Source: Dokdonella_A sp963834755
GTDB lineage: Bacteria > Pseudomonadota > Gammaproteobacteria > Xanthomonadales > Rhodanobacteraceae
DNA: 64,000 nt
Assembly: GCA_963834755.1 (NCBI GenBank)
Contig: CAWICQ010000009.1
Location: 496,001-560,000 of the forward strand
Direction: 5' to 3'
This document shows positions 16,724 to 25,104 of this stretch, one piece after another. Numbering within the stretch: the first letter of the stretch is position 1; every line of letters begins with the position of its first letter. A model generated the notes under the pieces. It saw only the letters and a list, made by a program, of their open reading frames with translations. It did not search any database and was not told the origin of the DNA. Position numbers and translations under genes: made by a program.

Positions 16724-17510
16724 TCAGCTCAGATTGCGCCCGTGAAACAGCTCTTCGATCTCGCGCTTGACGAGCGACTCGATGCGCTTGCGATCCTTGA
16801 ACGAAAGATCATCCGCCTGCGCATCGAAGAGATACGTGTCGAGATCGAAATCCTTCACGTGCATCTTCGTGTGGAAGATGTTTTCCTGATACACGTTCAC
16901 GTCGAACATCTCGTACTTCTGCTGGATGTGCTTGGCGAGATATTCCTGGATCGAGTTGATGCGGTGATCGATGTAGTGCTTGCGTGCCCTTCACGTCACG
17001 CGTGAAGCCGCGCACGCGGTAATCCATGATCACGATGTCGGACTCGAAGCTGTCAATCAGGTAATTCAACGCTTTCAGCGGCGAGATGACGCCGCAGGTC
17101 GCGACGTCGATGTCGGCGCGGAACGTCGCGATGCCGTTGTGCGGGTGCGTCTCCGGATACGTGTGCACCGTGATGTGGCTCTTGTCCAGGTGCGCGACCA
17201 TCGCCTCGGAGATCACGTCCTTGCCGAGCTTGTCGACGATCGGGTGCTCGGAGATCAGGATCGTCACCGACGCGCCCTGCGGATCGTAGTCCTGACGCGC
17301 GATGTTGAGGATGTTCGCGCCGATGATGTCGGCGACGTCGGTCAGGATCTTGGTCAGGCGATCCGAGTCGTACTGCTCGTCGATGTACTCGATATAGCGC
17401 TGGCGCTGGTCCTCGGAGACCGCGTAGCAGATGTCGTAGATGTTGAAGCTGAGCGCCTTGGTCAGGTTGTTGAAACCCTGGAGCTGCAGCCGCGGAAGGG
17501 GCTTGACCAC
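16724..17510 (-). CDS. speD: S-adenosylmethionine decarboxylase proenzyme, one frameshift
   Basis: GTG start at 17510. The sequence matches class 1A bacterial SpeD: LTKALSFNIYDICYAVSEDQ, SEAMVAHLDKSHITVHTYPE and FRADIDVATCGVISPLKALN. The Ser of LDKSHIT (about residue 111) is the site where the proenzyme cleaves itself to form the pyruvoyl cofactor. After VRGFTRDVKGT one extra base near 16979-16986 shifts the frame. Without it the protein continues KHYIDHRINSIQEYLAKHIQ through NVYQENIFHTKMHVKDFDLD to the normal C-terminus FHGRNLS, about 261 residues in all. It makes the aminopropyl donor for spermidine. It is divergent from clp. Confidence 0.85.
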
Positions 17511-17749
17511 TGCCTGTTACCTCTGACGCCTGCCCACCGAGCGAAGGGCGCGGATTATGGGGCAACTCGGTTGCCGATTAAACCTCCAAGCCTAGCGAGT
17601 CGCGCGGACGCGCGTCTGACCACCACGCGTGAAGGAATTTGCAATAAGATGTGAAAACGCCGGATTGGGGGGCGGGCTCGAAAACGTGTGACGGGTCCCC
17701 CGTGTTCCGCTTCCCTGCTGGCAGCTGCACCCGAGCCTGGAGGGTATTC

Positions 17750-18469
17750 GTGGAAGCGCAAGCGAAGATCGCCGATTTCCGCTACACGTTACAGCGCACC
17801 GTCAACAAGGTTCAGGCGCCGCCGATGCTGGTGCCGGACCGGGCAGCGATGGAACGGTTCCTCGGCGCCTGCCACCGACGGCGCTATCCGAGCAAGACCG
17901 CCATCATCCGTCCGGGCGACTCGGCGAACATCCTTTATTACGTCATCGACGGATCGTTGACCGTCTCGTCCGAGGACGAGGAAGGCCGCGAGCTGATCCT
18001 TGCCTACTTGAACCGCGGCGAGTTCATCGGCGAGATGGGTCTCTTCGTCGAAACACCGCGCCGCGAAGTCATGGTGCGCACGCGCACGCCGTGCGAACTC
18101 GCCGAGATCGGCTACGAGCGCATGTTCAACCTGTTCGAAGGTCCGCTGCGCGACGAGTGCCCGAAGATCCTGTTCGCGATCGGCTCGCAACTGACCAATC
18201 GTCTTTTGCACACCAGCCGCAAGGTCAGCCGCCTCGCCTTCATGGACGTGACCGGCCGCGTCGCCAAGACGCTGATCGATCTCACCGACGAGCCGGACGC
18301 GATGACGCATCCGAGCGGCACGCAGATCCGCATCTCGCGCCAGGAAATCAGCCGCATCGTCGGCTGCTCGCGCGAAATGGTCGGCCGCGTGCTGAAGCAG
18401 CTCGAGGAGCAAGGCATGATCACCGTGTCGGGCAAGACCATCGTCGTGCTCGGCACGCGCGGAGCCTGA
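17750..18469 (+). CDS. clp: Clp-type CRP/FNR-family transcriptional regulator
   Basis: About 239 residues from a GTG at 17750 with TGGAGGG five bases upstream. A cyclic-nucleotide-binding domain (LYYVIDGSLTVSSEDEEGRE, RGEFIGEMGLFVETPRREV) is followed by a winged helix (RISRQEISRIVGCSREMVGR, VLKQLEEQGMI). In Xanthomonas, Clp is a global regulator of virulence and extracellular enzymes whose DNA binding is inhibited by c-di-GMP. The position next to speD and trp matches that of Xanthomonas clp. Whether this copy responds to cAMP or c-di-GMP cannot be decided from sequence alone. Confidence 0.85.
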   Translation: MEAQAKIADFRYTLQRTVNKVQAPPMLVPDRAAMERFLGACHRRRYPSKTAIIRPGDSANILYYVIDGSLTVSSEDEEGRELILAYLNRGEFIGEMGLFVETPRREVMVRTRTPCELAEIGYERMFNLFEGPLRDECPKILFAIGSQLTNRLLHTSRKVSRLAFMDVTGRVAKTLIDLTDEPDAMTHPSGTQIRISRQEISRIVGCSREMVGRVLKQLEEQGMITVSGKTIVVLGTRGA

Positions 18470-18507
18470 GTCGGCGTAAGCGCGCGCAGGTTACGCACAT
18501 CAACCTT

Positions 18508-18525
18508 GGCCTCATGGCTGAGGCC
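18508..18525. terminator. Hairpin between convergent clp and the MarR-GNAT gene
   Basis: GGCCTCA-TGGC-TGAGGCC is a perfect 7-bp stem. It is nested inside an outer pair GTAAGCGC (18476-18483) / GCGCTTAC (18532-18539). It lies between two converging genes and probably ends one or both transcripts, although T-runs are weak. Confidence 0.45.
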
Positions 18526-18554
18526 TCTCTGGCGCTTACCGATCGAAAACCTCG

Positions 18555-19559
18555 TCAACTAGCGCGCAGCGCGGATTCTCCGCTGCGGCGCGACGGTGGC
18601 TGCGTTTTCTTCTGCGGTTCATAGATCATGTACACATCCGCGCGCTGGTAATGACTCCCCGATCGCGGCGCCGGGTGATGCACGAAGCCCGCGCTCTCGT
18701 ACAGGCGCAGCGCCGGCGCAAGACGCTTGCTCGATTCGAGAAACAGCGTCTTGCCGCGAAGGCGCTCGAACTCCGCGATTGCAGCGTCGAGCAGTTTCCG
18801 TCCGCCGCCGAGTCGGCGGAATCCGGTCTCGACCGCCATCTTCGAAAGCTCGTAGACGCCCGGAGCTTCTTTCAACAGTGCGCACGTGCCGATGACTTCG
18901 CCATCGAGCACCGCGAACAGAATCGCACCGCCCTGATCGACGACATGCTTCTGTGGATTCGACAGCATCTCACGATCGACCGTTTCGACAACGAACCAGC
19001 GCTCGAGCCATTCGGTGTTGATGCGATCGAAATGAACGGCCCAATCGGAACGATACGGATGGATCTCGATCTCGGCCGCGAGCACGCGTGCGCGCTCGGC
19101 GGCAATGTCGGCGGCGAGGCGCCCGCTCGCGATGTCGTTCTCGAAACTGCCGAGCGCATCGATCAGCGTGCCCTGCCCGCGCAAGGCGGCCGCTCGTGCG
19201 GCGCGACGGATCGCGCACCACACCGGTCCGAGACGATCGAGCTTGCGCTCGCCTTCGGCCGAGAGTTCGAGCACGCCGCGGCGCGCATCGGCCTTGTCGG
19301 TTCGGCGCGTGAGCCAGCCGGACTTGCGCAATCTCGCGGCCAACTGGCTCACGGCCGGATGTGTTTGCCCGATCGCCGCGGCGATTTCGGTGACCGTCGC
19401 CGGTCCTTTGACATGCAGGTAGCGCAGCACCGGGAACCAATGCGCGTCGATGTCGGCCCCGCTCGCGCGGTACGCCTCGTTGGCTGCCGCGTAGAGGCTT
19501 TCGCTGACGGCCTTGAAGCGGCTGCCGAGCGCGAGCTCGCCCTGGGATCGCAGGAACAT
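18555..19559 (-). CDS. MarR-GNAT fusion: helix-turn-helix regulator with acetyltransferase domain
   Basis: About 334 residues from the ATG at 19559. The N-terminal MarR domain (HWFPVLRYLHVKGPATVTEI, IGQTHPAVSQLAARLRKSGW, TDKADARRGVLELSAEG) is followed by a GNAT acetyltransferase domain from about residue 160 (GGAILFAVLDGEVIGTCALL, ELSKMAVETGFRRLGGGRKL, LRLYESAGF). The R/Q-x-x-G-x-G/A acetyl-CoA loop appears as RRLGGGRKL. Such fusions are known (bifunctional HTH/GNAT proteins); substrate and effector are not known. A symmetric TTACGTAA-containing site sits just upstream. It lies between trpC and clp but is separately promoted. Confidence 0.85.
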   Translation of the reverse strand: MFLRSQGELALGSRFKAVSESLYAAANEAYRASGADIDAHWFPVLRYLHVKGPATVTEIAAAIGQTHPAVSQLAARLRKSGWLTRRTDKADARRGVLELSAEGERKLDRLGPVWCAIRRAARAAALRGQGTLIDALGSFENDIASGRLAADIAAERARVLAAEIEIHPYRSDWAVHFDRINTEWLERWFVVETVDREMLSNPQKHVVDQGGAILFAVLDGEVIGTCALLKEAPGVYELSKMAVETGFRRLGGGRKLLDAAIAEFERLRGKTLFLESSKRLAPALRLYESAGFVHHPAPRSGSHYQRADVYMIYEPQKKTQPPSRRSGESALRAS

Positions 19560-19570
19560 GCGAACACCGT

Positions 19571-19597
19571 AATCGGTTACGTAAGTGATAACGTAAT
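19571..19597 (-). promoter_or_regulatory. Candidate MarR operator
   Basis: The palindrome TTACGTAA (19577-19584) is followed by ATAACGTAAT (19588-19597), forming overlapping TACGT half-sites about 12 bases upstream of the MarR-GNAT start. The block is AT-rich and symmetric, as expected of an autoregulatory MarR operator. Confidence 0.5.
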
Positions 19598-19686
19598 AGA
19601 ATCTCGAAGTGCGCGCAACGGTGTGTTTGGCGCGGGTGAGGAAATCGGAGTCAAGCGTTCGCCCTGGGACGCTCCACTCCGAAAAG

Positions 19687-19730
19687 CCCCTCACCCCGGC
19701 CCTCTACCGCAAGCGGGAGAAAGGCCGGGG
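19687..19730. repeat. CCTCTCCCGC-type repeat, variant
   Basis: CCCTCACCCCGGCCCTCTACCG, CAAGCGGGAGAAAGGCCGGGG is a variant of the palindromic repeat also found at 31571, 40042, 40112, 41653, 41716 and 46887. It lies between trpC and the MarR-GNAT gene and can fold into a hairpin. Confidence 0.55.
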
Positions 19731-19770
19731 CGTCTCTCGATCCGCTGGTATGTCGACGTCCACGTCGCAA

Positions 19771-20578
19771 TCAATCGTCGTCGGCGAACAGTCGCGCGAG
19801 CTCGGCGCCGGGATCCTTCGCACGCATGAGCGTCTCGCCGATCAGGAATGCTTCGATGCCTTCTGCGCGCAAACGCGCCACGTCATCCCGCGTGCGGATG
19901 CCGCTTTCGGTGACGAGCAGCCGATCATACGGAATCTGCACGGCGAGTCGCAGCGTCGTGTCGATCGATGTTTCGAACGTATGCAGGTCGCGATTGTTGA
20001 CGCCGATCAGCGGCGCCGGAATCGCCAGCGCGCGTTCCAGCTCTTCCTCGTCGTGCACTTCGATGAGCACGTCGAGATCGAGCTCTGCGGCGAGCAGCGA
20101 GAGCTCAAGCAATGCCGCATCGCCAAGCGCCGCGACGATCAGAAGGATGCAGTCGGCGCCGATCGCGCGCGCTTCGTACACCTGATAAGCATCGAGCGTG
20201 AAATCCTTGCGCAATATCGGCAGATTGCACGCGCTGCGCGCGGCATCGAGGAACGCCTCGCTGCCATGGAAGAAATCGGCGTCGGTCAGAACCGAGAGAC
20301 AGGCGGCACCGTTCGCGGCGTAACTCCGCGCGATCGCCGCCGGATCGAAATCCGGCCGCATGACGCCTTTGCTCGGGACTGGCCTTCTTGATCTCGGCGA
20401 TTACCGCCGGCAGGCCAGCCTCGATCTTGGCCTCAAGCGCCGCAGCGAATCCTCGCGTCGGCGGCTGATCGGCGGCACGCGACGACAGCTCGCCGAGCGA
20501 CACGCGCCCGCTGCGTTCGCGAATTTCTTCCGCCTTGCGCGCGAGAATTTTCTTGAGAAGGTCGCCCATCGCTCCCAT
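19771..20578 (-). CDS. trpC: Indole-3-glycerol phosphate synthase, one frameshift
   Basis: The N-terminus MGDLLKKILARKAEEIRER and LPAVIAEIKKASP (with the catalytic-region EIKKASPS motif) is in one frame. One extra base at 20371-20378 (CCC-G-AGC) is followed by the rest: GVMRPDFDPAAIARSYAANG, LPILRKDFTLDAYQVYEARA, IGVNNRDLHTF and FLIGETLMRAKDPGAEL. The corrected length of about 268 residues is normal. It catalyses ring closure of CdRP to indole-glycerol phosphate in tryptophan synthesis. ATG 20569 (MGDLL) or 20578 could be the start. It follows trpD by 31 bases. Decay is unlikely, because everything else is perfectly conserved. Confidence 0.88.
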
Positions 20579-20609
20579 TCCATGTTACCGGGTGTTTCCC
20601 AACACCCCG

Positions 20610-21662
20610 CTAGCGCGCGGCGATGCGCCGCGTCGTCTCCGCGAATTGGTCGAGTTTCGCCCGCGCGGCGCCGCTCGCCAAGACCTCGCGCGCACGTGCG
20701 ACGCCGTCCGCGATCGAAGCCGCCGCGCCGGCGATGTACAAAGCCGCACCCGCGTTCAACGCGACAATGTCGCGCGCCGGGCCCGCCCGGTTCTCCAGCG
20801 CTTCCAGCACGCGTGCGCGCGACTCCATCGCGTCTCTCACCGCGAGCTCGCGCGTCGGTACGCGCGCGAAGCCGAGATCGGCGGGATCGAGCTCGTATTC
20901 GTGCACCGCGTCCCTGCCAAGCTCCGCCACCGAGGTCCGTGCGCCGAGCGAGATCTCGTCGATGCCATCCTGCCCCCAGACGATCAGCGCGCGTTTTGCA
21001 CCGAGACGCTGCAGCACGCGCGCCTGGATGCCGACCAGATCGGGATGGAAAACGCCCATCAGAATGTTTGGCGCATCGGCCGGATTGGTCAGCGGACCCA
21101 GAATATTGAACAACGTGCGCACGCCGAGCTCGCGCCGCACGGGCGCGACCGCCTTCATCGCCGGATGATGATTGGGCGCGAACATGAAACCGATGCCAGT
21201 CTCTTCGAGGCAACGCGCGACGTCGTGCGGCGAAAGATCGATCACCGCGCCGAGCGCTTCGAGCACATCCGCGCTGCCGGATTTCGACGATACGCCGCGG
21301 TTGCCATGCTTGGCCACGCGCACCCCAGCCGCAGCGACGACGAACATCGACGCGGTCGAAATGTTGAAGCTGTTGGTGCCATCTCCGCCGGTGCCGACGA
21401 TGTCGACGAAGGGTTCCTTCACGCCGTCCGCGCGTGCGCCCGGAGCCGGCACCTTGGCCGCGAGCTCGCGCATGACCGTCGCCGCGGCCGCGATCTCGCC
21501 AACCGTTTCCTTCTTCACGCGAAGTCCGGCGACGATCGCGGCAATCAGTGTCGGCGATACTTCGCCGCGCATGATCTGCCGCATCAGGTCCATCATCTCG
21601 TCGTGGAAGATCTCGCGATGTTCGATCGTGCGCTGGAGCGCTTCCTGCGGAGTGATCGGCAC
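20610..21662 (-). CDS. trpD: Anthranilate phosphoribosyltransferase
   Basis: 350 residues from a GTG at 21662 (MPITPQEALQRTIEHREIF). Open frame exists upstream, but it overlaps trpG and is not family-like. Signatures: DIVGTGGDGTNSFNISTASM (PRPP-binding glycine-rich loop), KHGNRGVSSKSGSADVLEAL, FMFAPNHHPAMKAVAPVRRE, LGVRTLFNILGPLTNPA. It transfers the phosphoribosyl group from PRPP to anthranilate. It begins five bases after the trpG stop, so trpG-trpD-trpC form one operon. Confidence 0.97.
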   Translation of the reverse strand: MPITPQEALQRTIEHREIFHDEMMDLMRQIMRGEVSPTLIAAIVAGLRVKKETVGEIAAAATVMRELAAKVPAPGARADGVKEPFVDIVGTGGDGTNSFNISTASMFVVAAAGVRVAKHGNRGVSSKSGSADVLEALGAVIDLSPHDVARCLEETGIGFMFAPNHHPAMKAVAPVRRELGVRTLFNILGPLTNPADAPNILMGVFHPDLVGIQARVLQRLGAKRALIVWGQDGIDEISLGARTSVAELGRDAVHEYELDPADLGFARVPTRELAVRDAMESRARVLEALENRAGPARDIVALNAGAALYIAGAAASIADGVARAREVLASGAARAKLDQFAETTRRIAAR

Positions 21663-21667
21663 GACGA

Positions 21668-22246
21668 TCAGCCCTTGAGGAAATTGCGCAGCAGCGCGTG
21701 ACCGTGCTGCGTCAAGATCGATTCGGGATGGAACTGCACGCCTTCGACGGCCAGCGTCTTGTGCCGAAGGCCCATGATCTCGTCGCGTTCGCCGTTGGCG
21801 TCGACCGTCCAGGCCGATACTTCGAGGCATTCGGGCAGCGAGGATTTCTCGACGATCAACGAGTGGTAGCGCGTCGCCTCGAACGGATTCGGCACGTCGC
21901 GGAACACGCCCTTGCCGTCGTGATGGATCATCGAGGTCTTGCCATGCATGATTTCGCGCGCACGCACGACATGTCCGCCGAATGCCTGACCGATCGCCTG
22001 ATGGCCGAGACAGACGCCGAAAATCGGCACGCTTCCCGCCAGTTCGCCGATCACATCGAGCGACACACCCGCTTCGTTCGGCGTGCACGGACCCGGTGAA
22101 ATCACGATCGCGTTCGGCGCCAGCGCGCGCAACGCGGGCACGGACAGCGCATCGTTGCGCACGACGCGCACGTCTTCGCCGAGCTCGCCGAAATACTGCA
22201 CGAGGTTGTAGGTAAAGCTGTCGTAGTTGTCGATCATCAAGACCAT
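21668..22246 (-). CDS. trpG: Anthranilate synthase glutamine amidotransferase subunit
   Basis: 192 residues from MVLMIDNYDSFTYNLVQYFG. Class I amidotransferase triad: Cys in FGVCLGHQAIGQAFGG, and His/Glu in GVQFHPESILTQHG. It supplies ammonia from glutamine to TrpE, and in related organisms it may also serve PabB. It is the first gene of the trpGDC operon here. The partner trpE lies about 1.1 kb upstream, beyond a secreted-protein gene on the other strand. Confidence 0.96.
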   Translation of the reverse strand: MVLMIDNYDSFTYNLVQYFGELGEDVRVVRNDALSVPALRALAPNAIVISPGPCTPNEAGVSLDVIGELAGSVPIFGVCLGHQAIGQAFGGHVVRAREIMHGKTSMIHHDGKGVFRDVPNPFEATRYHSLIVEKSSLPECLEVSAWTVDANGERDEIMGLRHKTLAVEGVQFHPESILTQHGHALLRNFLKG

Positions 22247-22411
22247 GTTGCGAGCTTCGACGCGCCTCTTCGAGAGGGCATTCAGTATAGACGCGAACCT
22301 TCGCCCGGCGCCGGGTGACATATCGCGCCGCCAGCGTGCCATCTCGCTCGCGTGGGCGGTTTTGCGTGGGATGAACGCTGGCGCGTTTCGCGCCAAAGGG
22401 AGAACACGGCT

Positions 22412-23362
22412 ATGGAATCGTCGAGGCGCTATTGGGGATCCGCCATGACCGTCGTCGCACTCGGCCTTGCGACTGCAACGGCCCGTGCCGGCACACCGGC
22501 GCACGGCACCGTCTACATCGCCGCCGCGTTCGGCACACGCAATGTCTATCGCGTCGATTTCTCATACGACGGCGTCGGCACGATGACGGCCGATGCGACG
22601 ATCCTGGCGACACTGCCGAGTGCCGCCGATGCGCTCATCGTGCCCGGCGGCAATCTCATCGTCGCCGGCCAGGGCAATCCGGTCTACGAAGTCAATACGA
22701 CAGACGGCACGCTCGCGACTCGGTCGACCGCAAACAACGGCAACACGGTCTCGCTCGATCCAAGCGCGCAAAGTGTCTGGGTCGGCTGGACCGATACCTC
22801 GCCCTCGCAGGTTCCGCTCGATCCGTTCTCCGACGGCACACCGCATGCGCTGACCGGCGACGACACCACCATGACGACGTTCGCATTCACGCCATCGAAC
22901 GGCGTCTTCTATGCGAACGGCAGCGATGGCAGCAACGGATCGGTCGGCACAGTCGACATGACGACATTCACGACGACACGCATCGTCGGCAACGTTCCCG
23001 CAACGACGATCATGTACGACACGTACAGCCGCAGCCTGATCTACAGCGGCCTGGGTAAGGCGACCGAAGTCGATCCGGCGGCTCCCACTGTCATCTTGAG
23101 CTCGCGCGACGATTCCGCCGCCGGCGAAAACTATCTCATGCCGCGGCCGGACGGGCGCGGCCATCTGTTCGGCACGCGCTGGGGCGGCGGTGGCGGCAAT
23201 CCCACCGGCGGCCGGCTCGTGCTCGTCGACTATTCCGAAACCGGATTGATCGGCGATGCGAGCACGATCATCGCGAGCGCACCGATGGTCGACGGACTGT
23301 CGGGAGGGGTCGCCGTGGACACGTCGCTGTTGTTCGATGGGTTCGAGTTACCGGTGCGGTGA
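22412..23362 (+). CDS. Secreted protein with DGFE-type C-terminal tail
   Basis: About 316 residues from the ATG at 22412 (GGGAG upstream). It has a signal peptide ending near TATARA. The mature part consists of propeller-like repeats rich in G, T and S (IVPGGNLIVAGQGNPVYEVN, LDPSAQSVWVGWTDTSPSQ), resembling NHL/SMP-30-type strands, but I cannot name a family. It ends SLLFDGFELPVR, the same tail type as the S53 protease (IFADGFE) and the BNR protein (IFADGFD). It lies between trpE and trpG on the opposite strand. A surface or extracellular location is inferred from the signal peptide. Confidence 0.75.
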   Translation: MESSRRYWGSAMTVVALGLATATARAGTPAHGTVYIAAAFGTRNVYRVDFSYDGVGTMTADATILATLPSAADALIVPGGNLIVAGQGNPVYEVNTTDGTLATRSTANNGNTVSLDPSAQSVWVGWTDTSPSQVPLDPFSDGTPHALTGDDTTMTTFAFTPSNGVFYANGSDGSNGSVGTVDMTTFTTTRIVGNVPATTIMYDTYSRSLIYSGLGKATEVDPAAPTVILSSRDDSAAGENYLMPRPDGRGHLFGTRWGGGGGNPTGGRLVLVDYSETGLIGDASTIIASAPMVDGLSGGVAVDTSLLFDGFELPVR

Positions 23363-23386
23363 TATCGAAGCAACGCGCGACGTGAC

Positions 23387-24862
23387 TCAGAGCCCGCTCG
23401 CCGCTTGCGCCACCGCGCGGAACAGCGCGCGTCCCTTGTTCATCGTTTCTTCCCACTCGGTCGACGGATCGGAGTCGAACACGATGCCGCCGCCGGCCTG
23501 CACGTGCAGCCGGCCGTCCTGGATCACCGCGGTGCGGATCGCGATCGCGGTGTCGGCGTCGCCCCACCAGCCGATGTAGCCGATCGCGCCGGCGTAAATG
23601 TTGCGCTTGTGCGGTTCGAGTTCGCGAATGATCTCGATCGCGCGAATCTTCGGCGCGCCGCTGACGGTGCCGGCCGGGAACGTCGCCTTCAACACATCCA
23701 TGTACGAGAGCCCATCGCGCAGATCGCCTTCGACCTGACTCACGATGTGCATCACGTGCGAATAGCGTTCGACGACGAAGCTCTCGGTCAGCGCCACGGT
23801 GCCGGTCTTGCTGACGCGGCCGACGTCGTTGCGGCCGAGATCGATCAGCATCAGATGCTCGGCGCGTTCCTTCGCATCGGCGAGAAGTTCCTGCTCGAGC
23901 GCGAGATCCTCTTCGTGCGATTTGCCGCGCGGACGCGTGCCGGCGATCGGCCGCACGACGACCTTGCCGGCTTTGAGGCGCACCAGGATCTCCGGCGACG
24001 ATCCGACGATCTGCGTCGCGCCGAGATCGAGGAAATACATGTACGGCGATGGATTCAACGCACGCAATGCGCGGTAGACGTCAACCGGCCGCGCCCGAAA
24101 CGGCACCGAAAGCCGCTGCGAGGGAACCACCTGGAAAATGTCGCCGGCGCGGATGTATTCCTTCGCTTTCTCGACCAGCGCTTCATATTCTGCGCGCGTG
24201 AAGGTCGAGACGAAATCCGTTTCCTCGAGCGCCTTCGGATCGAGCACGTCCGGATACCCCGAACCCGAATGGCGCAGACGGAATGCGAGCTCATCGAGCC
24301 TGCGCTGCGCGCGTGCATATGCGCGCGGCTCGGCGGGATCGGCATGAACGATCAGATACAGCCGGCCTTTGAGGTTGTCGAAAACGGCGACTTCCTCGCT
24401 CAGCATCAGAAGCGCATCGGGCGTGCCGAGCCGGTCGGCTTTTTCCGTCGCCGCGAGGCGCGGCTCGATCCATGCGATGGTCTCGAAGCCGAAATAGCCG
24501 ACGAGTCCGCCAGTGAATGCAGGCAGACTCGCGAGCTGCGGAACGCGATACGTCGAACGGATCTTCTCGATCTCGGCGAGCGGATCGGCGAGCTCGCGCT
24601 TTTCCACGACTTCGCCGAGATCTTCGATCGTCAGCGTGTTGCCGCGCAGCGCATACACGCGCCGGCATGGCAAACCGATGATCGAATGGCGTCCCCAGTT
24701 CTCGCCGCCCTCGACCGACTCGAACAGATACGCATACGGCGCGTCGGCAAGCTTCAGATACACCGACAACGGCGTGTCGAGATCGGACAGCACCTCGCGC
24801 ACGACCGGAATGCGGTTGTAGCCTTGCGCGGCGAGCGCGGCGAATTCGTCCTGCGAGATCAT
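23387..24862 (-). CDS. trpE: Anthranilate synthase component I
   Basis: About 491 residues from the ATG at 24862 (MISQDEFAALAAQGYNRIPV). The chorismate-binding core is intact: IRAGDIFQVVPSQRLSVPF, VGSSPEILVRLK, PIAGTRPRGKSHEED, LIDLGRNDVGRVSKTGTV, TFPAGTVSGAPKIRAIEII, YAGAIGYIGW and QAGGGIVFDSDP. The N-terminal LESVEGGE-like segment (LFESVEGGENWGRHSIIG) includes the region that senses tryptophan in homologues. It uses ammonia from TrpG to make anthranilate. I see no leader peptide with Trp codons upstream, so attenuation is not evident. Confidence 0.97.
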   Translation of the reverse strand: MISQDEFAALAAQGYNRIPVVREVLSDLDTPLSVYLKLADAPYAYLFESVEGGENWGRHSIIGLPCRRVYALRGNTLTIEDLGEVVEKRELADPLAEIEKIRSTYRVPQLASLPAFTGGLVGYFGFETIAWIEPRLAATEKADRLGTPDALLMLSEEVAVFDNLKGRLYLIVHADPAEPRAYARAQRRLDELAFRLRHSGSGYPDVLDPKALEETDFVSTFTRAEYEALVEKAKEYIRAGDIFQVVPSQRLSVPFRARPVDVYRALRALNPSPYMYFLDLGATQIVGSSPEILVRLKAGKVVVRPIAGTRPRGKSHEEDLALEQELLADAKERAEHLMLIDLGRNDVGRVSKTGTVALTESFVVERYSHVMHIVSQVEGDLRDGLSYMDVLKATFPAGTVSGAPKIRAIEIIRELEPHKRNIYAGAIGYIGWWGDADTAIAIRTAVIQDGRLHVQAGGGIVFDSDPSTEWEETMNKGRALFRAVAQAASGL

Positions 24863-24929
24863 TGACCGAACCGGGATGCGGGCGGCCGAAGATAGCAAGG
24901 CTGCCGCGCGCGCGACAGCCCGCCACGCG

Positions 24930-25104
24930 GATCAACCCTCGAACGAGTCGGAAAAAATCACGTCGTCCACGGCATGGGACGGCTCGCGCACGATCTCGTA
25001 GGTGAAGCTGCCGAATGGTCGAGCTCGGGACCGCTCGTCACATGCTGTTCCGCGCGGACGATCGCGCACGGAAAAAGGGTGGCAACGCCCCTGCGAAAAT
25101 ACGG
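24930..25104 (-). pseudogene. 3' remnant of a secreted-protein gene with DSFEG tail
   Basis: The gap between trpE and the histidine kinase encodes, on the minus strand, FGSFTYEIVREPSHAVDDVI then FSDSFEG and a stop at 24930-24932. In another frame, between the kinase stop and this segment, lies ATLFPCAIVRAEQHVTSGPE, which reads as plausible protein. No start codon or 5' part is left, so this looks like the tail end of a deleted gene. The ending IFSDSFEG is a variant of the IFxDGFE tail found elsewhere in the window. Confidence 0.45.

Noticed and set aside
21663..22088. N-terminal extension of TrpD into trpG
   Set aside because: The extra residues overlap trpG and do not resemble TrpD; the GTG at 21662 gives the family length.
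23405..24865. Long open frame on the plus strand opposite trpE
   Set aside because: trpE on the minus strand is unmistakable; the plus frame has no known motif and typical antisense composition.
24863..24929. trp attenuator leader
   Set aside because: I looked upstream of trpE for a short Trp-rich frame and alternative hairpins and saw neither.
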